Shown piece by piece: positions 55,787-64,000 of a stretch of DNA of 64,000 nucleotides. The DNA is taken from positions 247,542 through 311,541 of the forward strand of contig WXFD01000006.1 of the NCBI GenBank assembly GCA_009877105.1. Reading direction: 5' to 3'. The stretch is from Bacteroidales bacterium (GTDB lineage: Bacteria > Bacteroidota > Bacteroidia > Bacteroidales > VadinHA17). Position numbers and translations under genes: made by a program. Under the pieces are notes generated by a model. It was not told the DNA's origin, made no database searches, and worked only from the letters and a program-made list of their open reading frames with translations. Within the stretch, counting starts at the first letter, position 1. Every line of letters starts with the position of its first letter.

Positions 55787-56677
55787 ATGAACAGACCAGG
55801 TGAATGTCCGCTATGTGGTGCAGAAAAGGTCAGTTATTATCTCACCTGTACCGATCATCTGGTCAGTGGGGAAACCTACGACTTGTTTATCTGTAATGCC
55901 TGCGGTTTTGTCCTCACCCATGATCCGCCTGATGAAGAAGCAATGGGAAGATATTATGCATCTGAAGATTATGTTTCACACAGCGACACAAAAGCCGGAG
56001 TGATAAACCGGCTTTATTCACTGGCTCGAAATATAATGCTTTCCAGGAAGCTGAGAATCATTTCAGCAGCTTCCGGATTAAGGAAAGGCAGTATCCTGGA
56101 TATTGGCTGCGGCACAGGTTATTTCGCTGCAAAAATGAAAGCAAACGGATGGAATTCAACAGGTATTGAACCTGACTGCAAAGCGAGGGAATTTGGCACC
56201 AGGCAATTCGGGCTGAGTATACTGGAACCTGAAAAGATCTCATCACTTCCGGGTGAAAGCTGTGATGTGATTACCATGTGGCATTCCCTTGAACATTCTC
56301 ACGATCCCTTCAACTATATGCAGGAAATCCTGCGGCTTCTTAAACCGGAAGGTTTATTCATATCAGCATTACCCAATTGCGGATCGTATGATGCAATGCA
56401 TTTTGGTGATTCGTGGGCTGCTTATGATGTCCCCCGGCATCTGTGGCATTTCACTCCCGAAACCTTTGAATTATTCGCTGCAAAGACAGGTTTTAAAGTG
56501 ACGCATGTAAGCACCCTTCCCTTTGATGTTTTTTATATTTCATTGTTAAGTGAGAAACACAGGAATAGAAAATTGTATCTTCTCTCCGGCCTGGCAAAAG
56601 GATCCTTTTTTTCAGTCAGGGCTGTTTTTAATTACAGGAAAAGCAGTTCCCTTGTTTATCATCTCCGGAGGAGATGA
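55787..56677 (+). CDS. Class I SAM methyltransferase with N-terminal zinc ribbon
   Basis: This 296-residue protein has an N-terminal four-cysteine knuckle (CPLCGAE near 7-13 and CNACGF near 36-41). A methyltransferase domain follows, with motif I SILDIGCGTGYFAAKM near 104 and post-I IEPDC. The DVITMWHSLEHSHDP motif is typical of the Methyltransf_23 type. Relatives methylate sugars in polysaccharide clusters. It is one base after the yfhO stop and closes the glycan cluster. A perfect 8-bp hairpin spans its stop (56659-56677) but lacks a T-run. Confidence 0.85.
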   Translation: MNRPGECPLCGAEKVSYYLTCTDHLVSGETYDLFICNACGFVLTHDPPDEEAMGRYYASEDYVSHSDTKAGVINRLYSLARNIMLSRKLRIISAASGLRKGSILDIGCGTGYFAAKMKANGWNSTGIEPDCKAREFGTRQFGLSILEPEKISSLPGESCDVITMWHSLEHSHDPFNYMQEILRLLKPEGLFISALPNCGSYDAMHFGDSWAAYDVPRHLWHFTPETFELFAAKTGFKVTHVSTLPFDVFYISLLSEKHRNRKLYLLSGLAKGSFFSVRAVFNYRKSSSLVYHLRRR

Positions 56678-56768
56678 CGATAATGCATTACTTTAACTGT
56701 AGCCTGCAGGGTTATCGAAGCATAATTAAATATCCCTGATTATGGGACACGTTTTTTTCAGAAATTGC

Positions 56769-57746
56769 TCAATAGCGGTCGAGCCAGCGGTATTTTCTGG
56801 CACTGTCACCGAATTTGACAGCCAATGACAGTTCATGGGTCCCGAATGTCAATCTTTGAATTTCAGAAAGGGTAAAATCATAGGAATAGCCAATGAACAG
56901 ATTCGTATATCTGACCCCGAGGTTTGCAACCAATGCTTTGCTTGTCCTGTAGGAAACACCTGCCCATATTTTCTGATCATAGTTGCAGGTTACTCCAATA
57001 TCAGCCATTGGTTTGGTCTGTTCTGACATCATGATAAGCACCGAAGGCTGGATCTCGGTTTTAACATCAGCATTGAAATTGTAAGATCCAAAGAGGTAAT
57101 AGTGTCTGTCCATTGAATAGTTACGATAACCTTCCCCTCCTATTCTGGCGACGGCCCCGAACAACTGGGAACTTGTAAAACCGAAACTGAAGTCCGGATT
57201 AAGCACATAAATGCCAAAATCTGCATCAGGGACAAAAATACCTCTTCTCAGGTTATTGTTAAGCCATGGTTCATTTGGATCTTCGAAATTGATTTCTTTT
57301 TCATTGATCTTGAAATGATATCCCGTGAATGCCAGCCCCAAAGATACCTGTGTAGTTCTTCCTGTCCACATATGATAGGAGTATGCAGCCTGGAATCCGG
57401 TTCTCTGGACCAATCCGTGCCTGTCACTGAATACATAGCCTCCCAGCCCGACTTTACCGTCCCCTTTGGGCCTGAACCTGTTATTTCCTGAACGGTCAGC
57501 CTTTATGGAATATTTTGTTTTCAGAATACGTCCATGTCCGCTGAAAGAATAGGTTCTAGGGGCGCCGGAATAACCTATCCACTGCTCCCTTGCCGTAAGA
57601 TTAATGTTTGTATAGCCTTCGCTGCCGGCAACCGCCGGATTTATAAGGAATTTATTCTGCAGATACTGACTGTATAATGGCAGCTGCTGCCCCGAACATA
57701 AGGGCCAGAAGAAAAAGGCAGCCACTATTGAAGTCAGTTTTTTCAT
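56769..57746 (-). CDS. PorP/SprF-family type IX secretion membrane protein
   Basis: This 325-residue outer-membrane beta-barrel has a signal peptide (1-19). It carries the family-defining N-terminus PLYSQYLQNKFLINPAVAGSEGY and AREQWIGYSGAPRTYSFSGHG, and repeated aromatic beta-strands to the end. SprF-type proteins are paired with, and needed for export or attachment of, an adjacent giant substrate with a type B sorting domain. That gene lies immediately upstream with an 8-base gap, so this is a sprB-sprF-like pair. Confidence 0.92.
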   Translation of the reverse strand: MKKLTSIVAAFFFWPLCSGQQLPLYSQYLQNKFLINPAVAGSEGYTNINLTAREQWIGYSGAPRTYSFSGHGRILKTKYSIKADRSGNNRFRPKGDGKVGLGGYVFSDRHGLVQRTGFQAAYSYHMWTGRTTQVSLGLAFTGYHFKINEKEINFEDPNEPWLNNNLRRGIFVPDADFGIYVLNPDFSFGFTSSQLFGAVARIGGEGYRNYSMDRHYYLFGSYNFNADVKTEIQPSVLIMMSEQTKPMADIGVTCNYDQKIWAGVSYRTSKALVANLGVRYTNLFIGYSYDFTLSEIQRLTFGTHELSLAVKFGDSARKYRWLDRY

Positions 57747-57754
57747 GCGGTAAA

Positions 57755-60700
57755 TTATTTGACAATTGTTACATGGCCTATTACAGGACGTGTTCCGTTG
57801 TTAAGATCAATTATGTAATGATATGAATCGACCGGAAGCATTCTTCCGTTGCTTCTTCCGTCCCATGGCCTCGGATATCCTCGTTCCGACTTCCAGACCA
57901 TTTCTCCCCAGCGGTTAAAGATCATTACTTCCATCGCGGGATACAGCTCTTTATTATGAATGTTCCACACATCATTTACAAGGTCGCCGTTCGGAGATAT
58001 TGCATTTGGTATCTCCAGACACAATGGATTTTTTGCCTCAAGGATCAACGATTTTTCGACGGAACAATTGTTCATGTCAGTAACCCTTATGCTGTAAAGG
58101 CCGCCCGTTGCATTGGAAAGATCAGGATCCGTTGAATTGTCGGACCACAGGTAGGAATATCCGCCATCTGTTCCTCCGGTCACCCGTGTTTTGATCTCTC
58201 CGTCGGGCATGTCAGGACAGGTTGGAAGAGTTACATCCAATTCAACCATTAATGGCTCGGGCTCGGTAAAGATGATAACTGAATCAGTCCTACAGTTGTT
58301 TGAATCCGTTATTATCACCCTGTATCTTCCTGCTGCCAGTCCTTGCCTGCTATTACCGAGTACGCCGTCGGACCAGAGATAGGTAACCGCTCCCGCATTA
58401 TTGACCGCCTCGATACTTATTTCTCCCGATTTGTCGCCATTGCATCTTATATCTTCAAATGCAGTAATATCGATTGTGAGTTCACCAGGCGGTTCAATGA
58501 GAGTCACTGTTTCGCTGCCTGTACAGTAGTTGCTATCGGTAATAAGTAAAACATACTCACCCGCCTTCAGTCCCGAGATTTCATTCCCTTCCCGTGAAAA
58601 ACCATCCGGACCCTGCCAGACGTATGAATACGGAGGAGTGCCGCTGAGGGGATTGACATGAATTGATCCGTCGGACCTGCCGAAACAGCTTATATTGAAA
58701 TTTCCGTAAGCTGAAAGTATTTTCTCAAAGGTAAGGGGTGGAGGCAGGTTTATGCGAACCGATCCTTCCTTTGTACAGCCATTGGCATCAGTAACGGTTA
58801 CGGAATAAACTCCCTCAGTCAGGTTTGCTATATCCTGGGTATCCTGACCTCCTGACCAGATGTAATTATACGGAGCAACTCCCCCGGAAACCGTGAGATC
58901 AACTGAGCCATTATCATATGTGTCCGACTGGCATGTTATATGTGTCGGAACAAGCTTCAGCTGAATCTCCGGAGGTTCCGTAAGGTTAATATCTTTTTCT
59001 GCATTGCAGCCATTAAGATCGGATACCCGCAAATGATAGGAACCGGCAGAAAGGGATAGCTGATCTTTCTCACCATCGATTATTCCTGATCCGTTGGTGG
59101 TGGTCCATGAATAAGAATAATTCCCGATACTTCCGCCGCTAACCGTTGTTTCGACCGTTCCGGTTCCTCCATGACAGTCGATATTAAATCCTCCGTGGGA
59201 TGACACCGAACTTTGCAGCGATACCTCAAGTTTATCAGGCTGGGTAAGCGTGAAAATCGGCTCAGGCATAAGGATACAACCATTAATATCTGTCACTGTA
59301 CATGTATAAACGCCTGACTTTAATTGCGATATATCTTTTGACCGGGATTGGAAACCGTCCGGACCCACCCACAGGAAGTCGTAATTACCCGAACCTCCTG
59401 CAATATCAATTTTGATGAAACCATCGTCGGCTCCGTAACATGAGATCCCGTAATTACCATCAGGGCTCCTGGACACCTGGCTGCCAGCAAGTTCCATGCC
59501 CGGGGGGTCGGTAAGAACGATACTCTCGATTTGTTCACAACCAGATAAATCAGTAACTCTTACATAATATTTCCCGGCAGGAATGCCATCAAGCCTGCTT
59601 CCGGTGTTATTGCCCGGCAATGTACCCGATTCGGGATACCAGTAATATGAATATCCTCCGTTACCACCGCTAACCGAGGCTACGGCATAACCAGTACTAT
59701 AACCCTTGCAGTCGATATTCGAACCGCTGTAATCACTGGGGGTAATGTTAATAATCAATGGAGGAGGCTCTGTCAGTATGGCGTCCATAGTTAATTCGCA
59801 TCCATTGAAATCCCTTATTATCAATTTATAGCTTCCTGCTTTCAGATCTGTACAAAGCAGATAGGTTGAAGGATCATCAGAAGCATAAATATTCTGGAAT
59901 TCCCCGCTGTACAGGGTCTCGGTTTCATTGTAAACCAGCCAGTATCTGAACGGAGGAGTGCCTCCTTCCCTGACATATATCCTGGCGACTCCGTCATTGC
60001 CCCCGGGGCATGTCACATGATGACCGGTCGATTTCGGAAGGGGGATAATTCTTGGTTTGGCACTCAAGTTTGCTATGTTGAATGATGTTTCATTCATGCA
60101 GCCCAGGTTGTCGGTTACATTTAGAGTGTAGTTGCCTGCATAAAGGTTGTCGATCTCCTCCATATCTTCCATGTAATAGCCGACGGGGCCCGACCATACA
60201 ATCCTGTACGGATCGGCACCCGATGAGATGCGGGCTCTCAGGGCTGCCCGGCCCTGGCTCGATTCACAGGTAAAAGATTTAAGTATTTCAATGCCCCTTG
60301 CAGGCTTGGGATGAAGTTCCACAAACTCCTCAACATTTGCTCCCTCCGGACAGGACAGGGCATCAGCCCTCGGGGTTATAACAAATCTTGCTGATGTCAC
60401 TGCATCATTTTCATTTCTGTACCTGAATGACAGGGTTTCCCCTTCCGGTATGTCTGCTCCGGCGGCATTATTCCCTGTTACCCCGTCCGGATAAAAAATA
60501 GAGTAGTCAAACTTTATTGATCCTTCCGTCATTACCGTAGGGGATAACAGAATGATCTCAGTCAGATCATCATAACAGATAGCGGGTTTCAGGTTCACGG
60601 GGGTGGCTCGGGGTGTTGGATTAACAGTCACTTTAAATGATACTGAAGGTCCGTTGTCACACGCAACTCCGCTTACAGGCACAAGGGTATAGGTAACCTC

Positions 60701-63700
60701 CAGGGGAGCATCGGTGGAATTGGCCAGGAGATCTGGTATTAAATATCCACTTGGCAATACGGTTTCCTCAGCTGTAAATCCCGTGAGTCCTTCAGGGGCA
60801 GTTGCAGTAAGATTAATTGACACAGAGCCGGAGGTAAAGGTACTTGGGCTCAACAGGGCAATATTGGCCGGGGTATTATTGCATCGTATTGTGTTTTCAG
60901 GTACAGGATGGATCCTTGGAGTCGGATTCACGGTTACCTTAACGGCGACGGATGCACCTTCACCACATCCGCCGGGACTTACCGGAACAATAACATAGGT
61001 GACGGTCTGAGGTGCATCAGAAGAATTAAAAAGCCTGTCTTTTATTACATAGCCATTGGAAAGACCTGTCATATCTTCGGAGATCCCTGTCACACTTCCT
61101 GTTGATGTTACAGAATAGCGAAAACTCACTTTACCGTTTTTAAACTCACTGGGGCTCTCCAGCCTGATGTTTGTGGCTGTGCTGTTGCATTGATCAGTAT
61201 CTAAGGGCACCGGAAGAACCCGTGGTGTAGGTTCAACTGTTACAGTAACAGTTACCGAAGGACCATCACTGCATCCAACAGGGCTTACAGGTGTTATTGT
61301 ATAAATAACATCTCCCGGTTTATCAGAAGAATTGACCAGCCTGTCTGTAATAGCATCTCCGCTGGAAAGAACTGTTCCGAATGGCGCGAAGCCTGTGATC
61401 CCATCCGGCGATACTGCGGTATATTTGAAGGAAACCTGTCCGTTGGTAAAAATACTCGGGCTCTGAAGAACAATGTTGGTTTCAGTATTATCACACTGAA
61501 TAGTGGGAGAAGGAACAGGAATTATCCTTGGCTTCGGATCCACCCTTATGGTAAAAGAGACCGGATCTCCATCACATACGAGTGGGTCTGATGTAATATG
61601 CGGTATAATGGTGATGGTGGCAGTCACAAAATTGTCTGTTTCATTTATCGCTGTGAATGACGGAATATTCCCTTCCCCGGCAGATGCCAACCCAATTGAG
61701 GGATTATCATTCTCCCATGTAAAATATACCGATCCGGCAGTGGGTGTGGTTAATACAACGGGCGGAGAGTCCTCATCAGGACATAAATCCATATCTGCCG
61801 GCTTAATAACCTTTGGCGTCGGGAGAACGGTTACAATGACTATGGCCGGGCCTGATCCGCATCCGGTTGATGTGACCGGAACAATGGTGTATGTTACTGT
61901 CTGGGCCTCATTGGTGGGATTGTGAAGTTCATCAGCAATTACATGGTCCTTCGGCAAACCGTATACCGGAGTTGTAAAACCTGTTACTCCTCCTGTCGCG
62001 TCAACAGTATAGTCAAATTTCACAACACCGCTGCTGAACGTACTCGGGCTCCCTATTATGATATTGGTTTTCCCGTCATTGCATATTGTCTGGGTAAGAA
62101 CGCTCGGAACCACTTTGGCCGACGGGTCAACGGTTATTGTAAACGTTACGGAAGGCCCGCTACATTTAAGTCCGTCATAAGTATAATAAGGAGAAACGGT
62201 TATAGTGGCAACGACAGGTGAATCGCCCTCATTAACAGCTGTAAAGGCAGGGATATTTCCTGTTCCGGATGCAGCAAGCCCGATCGACGCCTGGTCATTT
62301 GTCCACTCATATTCAGTTAAGCCGTCATTGTTAAGTGTACTGAATATGACTGGCTGAGTCGGTGCATCATTACAGACAACCTGGTTAGCGGGAATATTAA
62401 CCTGCGCTGTGGGATTGACAGTTATGGTAAAGGTCTTTGACGGACCGTCACAGGTGAATGAGCCATGAGTAATATGGGGTGTAACTTCGATATTTGCAAT
62501 CAAAGGCGCTCGGGTATTATTCTTTGCAATAAAGGATCTAATATCCCCAGTGCCATTCTCCGGGAGGCCAATGGAAACCTGGTCATTTTTCCAACTGTAA
62601 GTAACCGTTTCCCCGCTGACAGTAGTTCTGAAATTAATTTCAGAAACAGATTCCCCATTGCATACTACCTGATCTGAAGGCTGATTTACCTGAGGAATCT
62701 GAATAACTCTCACCACGCTCTCTGGTCCGTCTGATAGATCACACCCGCCGTAACCACCCACATAAACCGGACGGTAATAATAAGTTCCCGGTGATCCCGG
62801 TGTGTCGGGACTGGTAACAACCGTGCCCGCACCGCCCGGGCTCGTCGAACGTATCCACTCTACAGTACCCGTAGCTGCATTATTGAGAACTACCGAGAAG
62901 GTGACACTGCCCCCAACGCAGATATCCGGCTCGGGTGCATCCATCGTGCCCCACGACGGGTCGGGATGAACCGTGACCATAGTCTCCGTACCGTCCGAAA
63001 GGTTGCAGCCCCCGTAACCTCCCGTATAAACCGGACGGTAATAATATGTTCCCGGTGATAAAGGTATATCTGGGCTGTGGACCACAATGCCTGTCCCTCC
63101 CGGACTTGTCGAGCGTATCCACTCTACAGTACCCGTGGCTGCATCATTGAGAACTACCGAGAAGGTGACGCTGCCCCCAACGCAGATATCCGGCTGGGGT
63201 ACATTTATCGTGCCCCACGACGGGTCGGGATGAACCGTGACCGCAGTCTCCGCGCCGTCCGAAAGGTTGCAGCCCCCGTAACCGCCAGTATAAACCGGAC
63301 GATAATAATAAGTTCCCGGCGATCCCGGTGTATCGGGACTGGTGACAACCATGCCCGTGCCGCCCGGACTCGTCGAACGTATCCACTCTACAGTACCCGT
63401 GGCTGCATTATTGAGAACTACCGTGAAGGTGACTTCCCCTCCATGGCAGATATCCGGCTGTGAAAAATCTATCGTGCCCCACGACGGGTCGGGGTGGACC
63501 GTGACCATAGTCTCCGTGCCGTCTGAAAGGTTGCAGCCACCGTAACCGCCCGCATAGTGAGGACGGTAATAATAAGTTCCTGGTGATAAAGGTGTGTCTG
63601 GGCTGTGGACCACAATGCCTGCCCCACCTGATGTCTCCGATCGTATCCACTCAACACTGCCCCCGGCAGCACCGTTAAGCTCGGCTGAAAAAGTGACTTC

Positions 63701-64000
63701 CCCTCCAAGGCAGATATTTCCCGGGGTTACTACTATAGCCCCCCACGACGGGTCGGGGTGGACCGTGACCATAGTCTCCGTGCCGTCTGAAAGGTTGCAG
63801 CCCCCATAACCACCCGCATAGTGCGGACGGTAATAAAATGTTCCTGGTGATAAAGGTGTGTCTGGGCTGTGGACCACAATGCCTGCCCCACCTGATGTCT
63901 CCGATCGTATCCACTCAACGCTGCCCCCGGCAGCACCGTTAAGCTCGGCTGAAAAAGTGACTTCCCCTCCAAGGCAGATATTTCCCGGGGTTACTACTAT
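57755..64000 (-). CDS. Giant SprB-like adhesin with T9SS type B domain (5' end outside window)
   Basis: The frame is open to the right edge, so the start is missing; 2081 residues are visible. Starting from the edge, residues 1-432 are 88-residue tandem modules (HPDPSWG...GGCNLSDG). About 433-1230 are eight PKD/Ig-like modules of roughly 100 residues, each with a conserved ...VVCN/IQCDN cysteine start. About 1237-1990 are nine SprB-type repeats (motifs such as NIDCKG, VSGGNGGYSYYW and GxYxVTVTDxNGC). About 1995-2081 is the gliding-motility C-terminal domain (NAISPNGDLVNDVWNI, IFNRWGEMVW). It is secreted by the type IX system and probably surface-attached, acting in adhesion or motility. Confidence 0.92.
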   Translation of the reverse strand: MVVTPGNICLGGEVTFSAELNGAAGGSVEWIRSETSGGAGIVVHSPDTPLSPGTFYYRPHYAGGYGGCNLSDGTETMVTVHPDPSWGAIVVTPGNICLGGEVTFSAELNGAAGGSVEWIRSETSGGAGIVVHSPDTPLSPGTYYYRPHYAGGYGGCNLSDGTETMVTVHPDPSWGTIDFSQPDICHGGEVTFTVVLNNAATGTVEWIRSTSPGGTGMVVTSPDTPGSPGTYYYRPVYTGGYGGCNLSDGAETAVTVHPDPSWGTINVPQPDICVGGSVTFSVVLNDAATGTVEWIRSTSPGGTGIVVHSPDIPLSPGTYYYRPVYTGGYGGCNLSDGTETMVTVHPDPSWGTMDAPEPDICVGGSVTFSVVLNNAATGTVEWIRSTSPGGAGTVVTSPDTPGSPGTYYYRPVYVGGYGGCDLSDGPESVVRVIQIPQVNQPSDQVVCNGESVSEINFRTTVSGETVTYSWKNDQVSIGLPENGTGDIRSFIAKNNTRAPLIANIEVTPHITHGSFTCDGPSKTFTITVNPTAQVNIPANQVVCNDAPTQPVIFSTLNNDGLTEYEWTNDQASIGLAASGTGNIPAFTAVNEGDSPVVATITVSPYYTYDGLKCSGPSVTFTITVDPSAKVVPSVLTQTICNDGKTNIIIGSPSTFSSGVVKFDYTVDATGGVTGFTTPVYGLPKDHVIADELHNPTNEAQTVTYTIVPVTSTGCGSGPAIVIVTVLPTPKVIKPADMDLCPDEDSPPVVLTTPTAGSVYFTWENDNPSIGLASAGEGNIPSFTAINETDNFVTATITIIPHITSDPLVCDGDPVSFTIRVDPKPRIIPVPSPTIQCDNTETNIVLQSPSIFTNGQVSFKYTAVSPDGITGFAPFGTVLSSGDAITDRLVNSSDKPGDVIYTITPVSPVGCSDGPSVTVTVTVEPTPRVLPVPLDTDQCNSTATNIRLESPSEFKNGKVSFRYSVTSTGSVTGISEDMTGLSNGYVIKDRLFNSSDAPQTVTYVIVPVSPGGCGEGASVAVKVTVNPTPRIHPVPENTIRCNNTPANIALLSPSTFTSGSVSINLTATAPEGLTGFTAEETVLPSGYLIPDLLANSTDAPLEVTYTLVPVSGVACDNGPSVSFKVTVNPTPRATPVNLKPAICYDDLTEIILLSPTVMTEGSIKFDYSIFYPDGVTGNNAAGADIPEGETLSFRYRNENDAVTSARFVITPRADALSCPEGANVEEFVELHPKPARGIEILKSFTCESSQGRAALRARISSGADPYRIVWSGPVGYYMEDMEEIDNLYAGNYTLNVTDNLGCMNETSFNIANLSAKPRIIPLPKSTGHHVTCPGGNDGVARIYVREGGTPPFRYWLVYNETETLYSGEFQNIYASDDPSTYLLCTDLKAGSYKLIIRDFNGCELTMDAILTEPPPLIINITPSDYSGSNIDCKGYSTGYAVASVSGGNGGYSYYWYPESGTLPGNNTGSRLDGIPAGKYYVRVTDLSGCEQIESIVLTDPPGMELAGSQVSRSPDGNYGISCYGADDGFIKIDIAGGSGNYDFLWVGPDGFQSRSKDISQLKSGVYTCTVTDINGCILMPEPIFTLTQPDKLEVSLQSSVSSHGGFNIDCHGGTGTVETTVSGGSIGNYSYSWTTTNGSGIIDGEKDQLSLSAGSYHLRVSDLNGCNAEKDINLTEPPEIQLKLVPTHITCQSDTYDNGSVDLTVSGGVAPYNYIWSGGQDTQDIANLTEGVYSVTVTDANGCTKEGSVRINLPPPLTFEKILSAYGNFNISCFGRSDGSIHVNPLSGTPPYSYVWQGPDGFSREGNEISGLKAGEYVLLITDSNYCTGSETVTLIEPPGELTIDITAFEDIRCNGDKSGEISIEAVNNAGAVTYLWSDGVLGNSRQGLAAGRYRVIITDSNNCRTDSVIIFTEPEPLMVELDVTLPTCPDMPDGEIKTRVTGGTDGGYSYLWSDNSTDPDLSNATGGLYSIRVTDMNNCSVEKSLILEAKNPLCLEIPNAISPNGDLVNDVWNIHNKELYPAMEVMIFNRWGEMVWKSERGYPRPWDGRSNGRMLPVDSYHYIIDLNNGTRPVIGHVTIVK
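62705..64000 (-). repeat. 264-bp coding tandem repeats within the adhesin
   Basis: Identical landmarks (complement of CCACGACGGG) recur at 62951, 63215, 63479 and 63743, each exactly 264 bases apart. Units are 62705-62968, 62969-63232, 63233-63496, 63497-63760 and a partial unit 63761-64000. The last two are almost identical to each other; the others are more diverged. The array continues past the window edge. Each unit encodes 88 residues and keeps the frame. Confidence 0.93.

Noticed and set aside
57755..63972. Many alternative open frames on both strands inside the adhesin
   Set aside because: They are shadows of a repetitive coding sequence; each is repeated with the 264-bp period and lacks protein family features.
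62705..64000. Regular repeats that might suggest a CRISPR array
   Set aside because: The 264-bp units have no short repeat/spacer pattern, and all lie in one open frame encoding 88-residue modules of the adhesin.

Overview
The window looks like a chromosome segment from a member of the Bacteroidota, probably a free-living or environmental Bacteroidales/Marinilabiliales-type organism. The evidence is an ECF sigma/FecR pair of the Bacteroidetes type, a three-subunit sdhC-sdhA-sdhB set, a PorP/SprF protein beside a giant adhesin with a gliding-motility (CHU_C) C-terminal domain, DUF4974, DUF1080 and DUF4434 families, and promoters of the Bacteroidetes form TTG-N19-TAnnTTTG without recognisable Shine-Dalgarno sequences. 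No phage, transposase, rRNA or CRISPR was seen. All calls come from reading the sequence; no database search was run.

Layout. 1-4.65 kb: an ECF sigma factor and FecR anti-sigma factor sit between two paralogous secreted proteins with carboxypeptidase-regulatory-like domains, one of which also carries an STN signalling domain but no TonB receptor barrel. 4.7-8.7 kb: an OmpA-type lipoprotein, dxs and a DUF1080 lipoprotein. 8.75-9.27 kb: a functional-looking tRNA-Leu(CAA) flanked by broken tRNA-Leu copies that are interrupted by three copies of a 48-bp hairpin element. 9.3-13.9 kb: a tetR-emrA-emrB-tolC type tripartite efflux operon, all on the minus strand, with a probable TetR operator. 13.9-17 kb: a hairpin-rich non-coding stretch, a secreted cupin, a GreA/Rnk-like factor and a DUF5009 acyltransferase-like membrane protein.

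17.3-24.6 kb: a probable exopolysaccharide locus. A minus-strand operon encodes a single-domain response regulator, a YaiO-like outer-membrane barrel, a SPOR-TM-HEAT protein and a GT2 processive glycosyltransferase. A large secreted glycoside-hydrolase-like protein is encoded convergently. 25-30.9 kb: a secreted lipoprotein, an ArsR regulator with a rhodanese-like protein that lacks the catalytic cysteine, a SMUG2-like uracil-DNA glycosylase divergent from dCMP deaminase, a CtpA-type protease and an alpha/beta hydrolase. 31-37.3 kb: succinate dehydrogenase/fumarate reductase followed by a secreted FAD oxidoreductase and a Tat-type DUF4434 lipoprotein. 37.3-45.4 kb: aminopeptidase P, a hemerythrin/Rrf2/ferredoxin-membrane module, an unknown conserved protein, dusB, a CPBP protease and nadB.

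45.6-56.7 kb: glycyl-tRNA synthetase followed closely by a surface-glycan cluster (two GT4 enzymes, a rhamnosyltransferase-like protein, an FkbM methyltransferase, a Wzx-type flippase, YfhO and a zinc-ribbon methyltransferase). 56.8-64 kb: a SprF-like protein and a SprB-like adhesin of at least 2081 residues. The adhesin runs off the right edge and ends there in exact 264-bp coding tandem repeats.

The strongest candidates for new biology are the tRNA-Leu/hairpin-element array, the response-regulator/YaiO/SPOR-HEAT/GT2 export locus, and the receptor-less ECF/FecR signalling locus.
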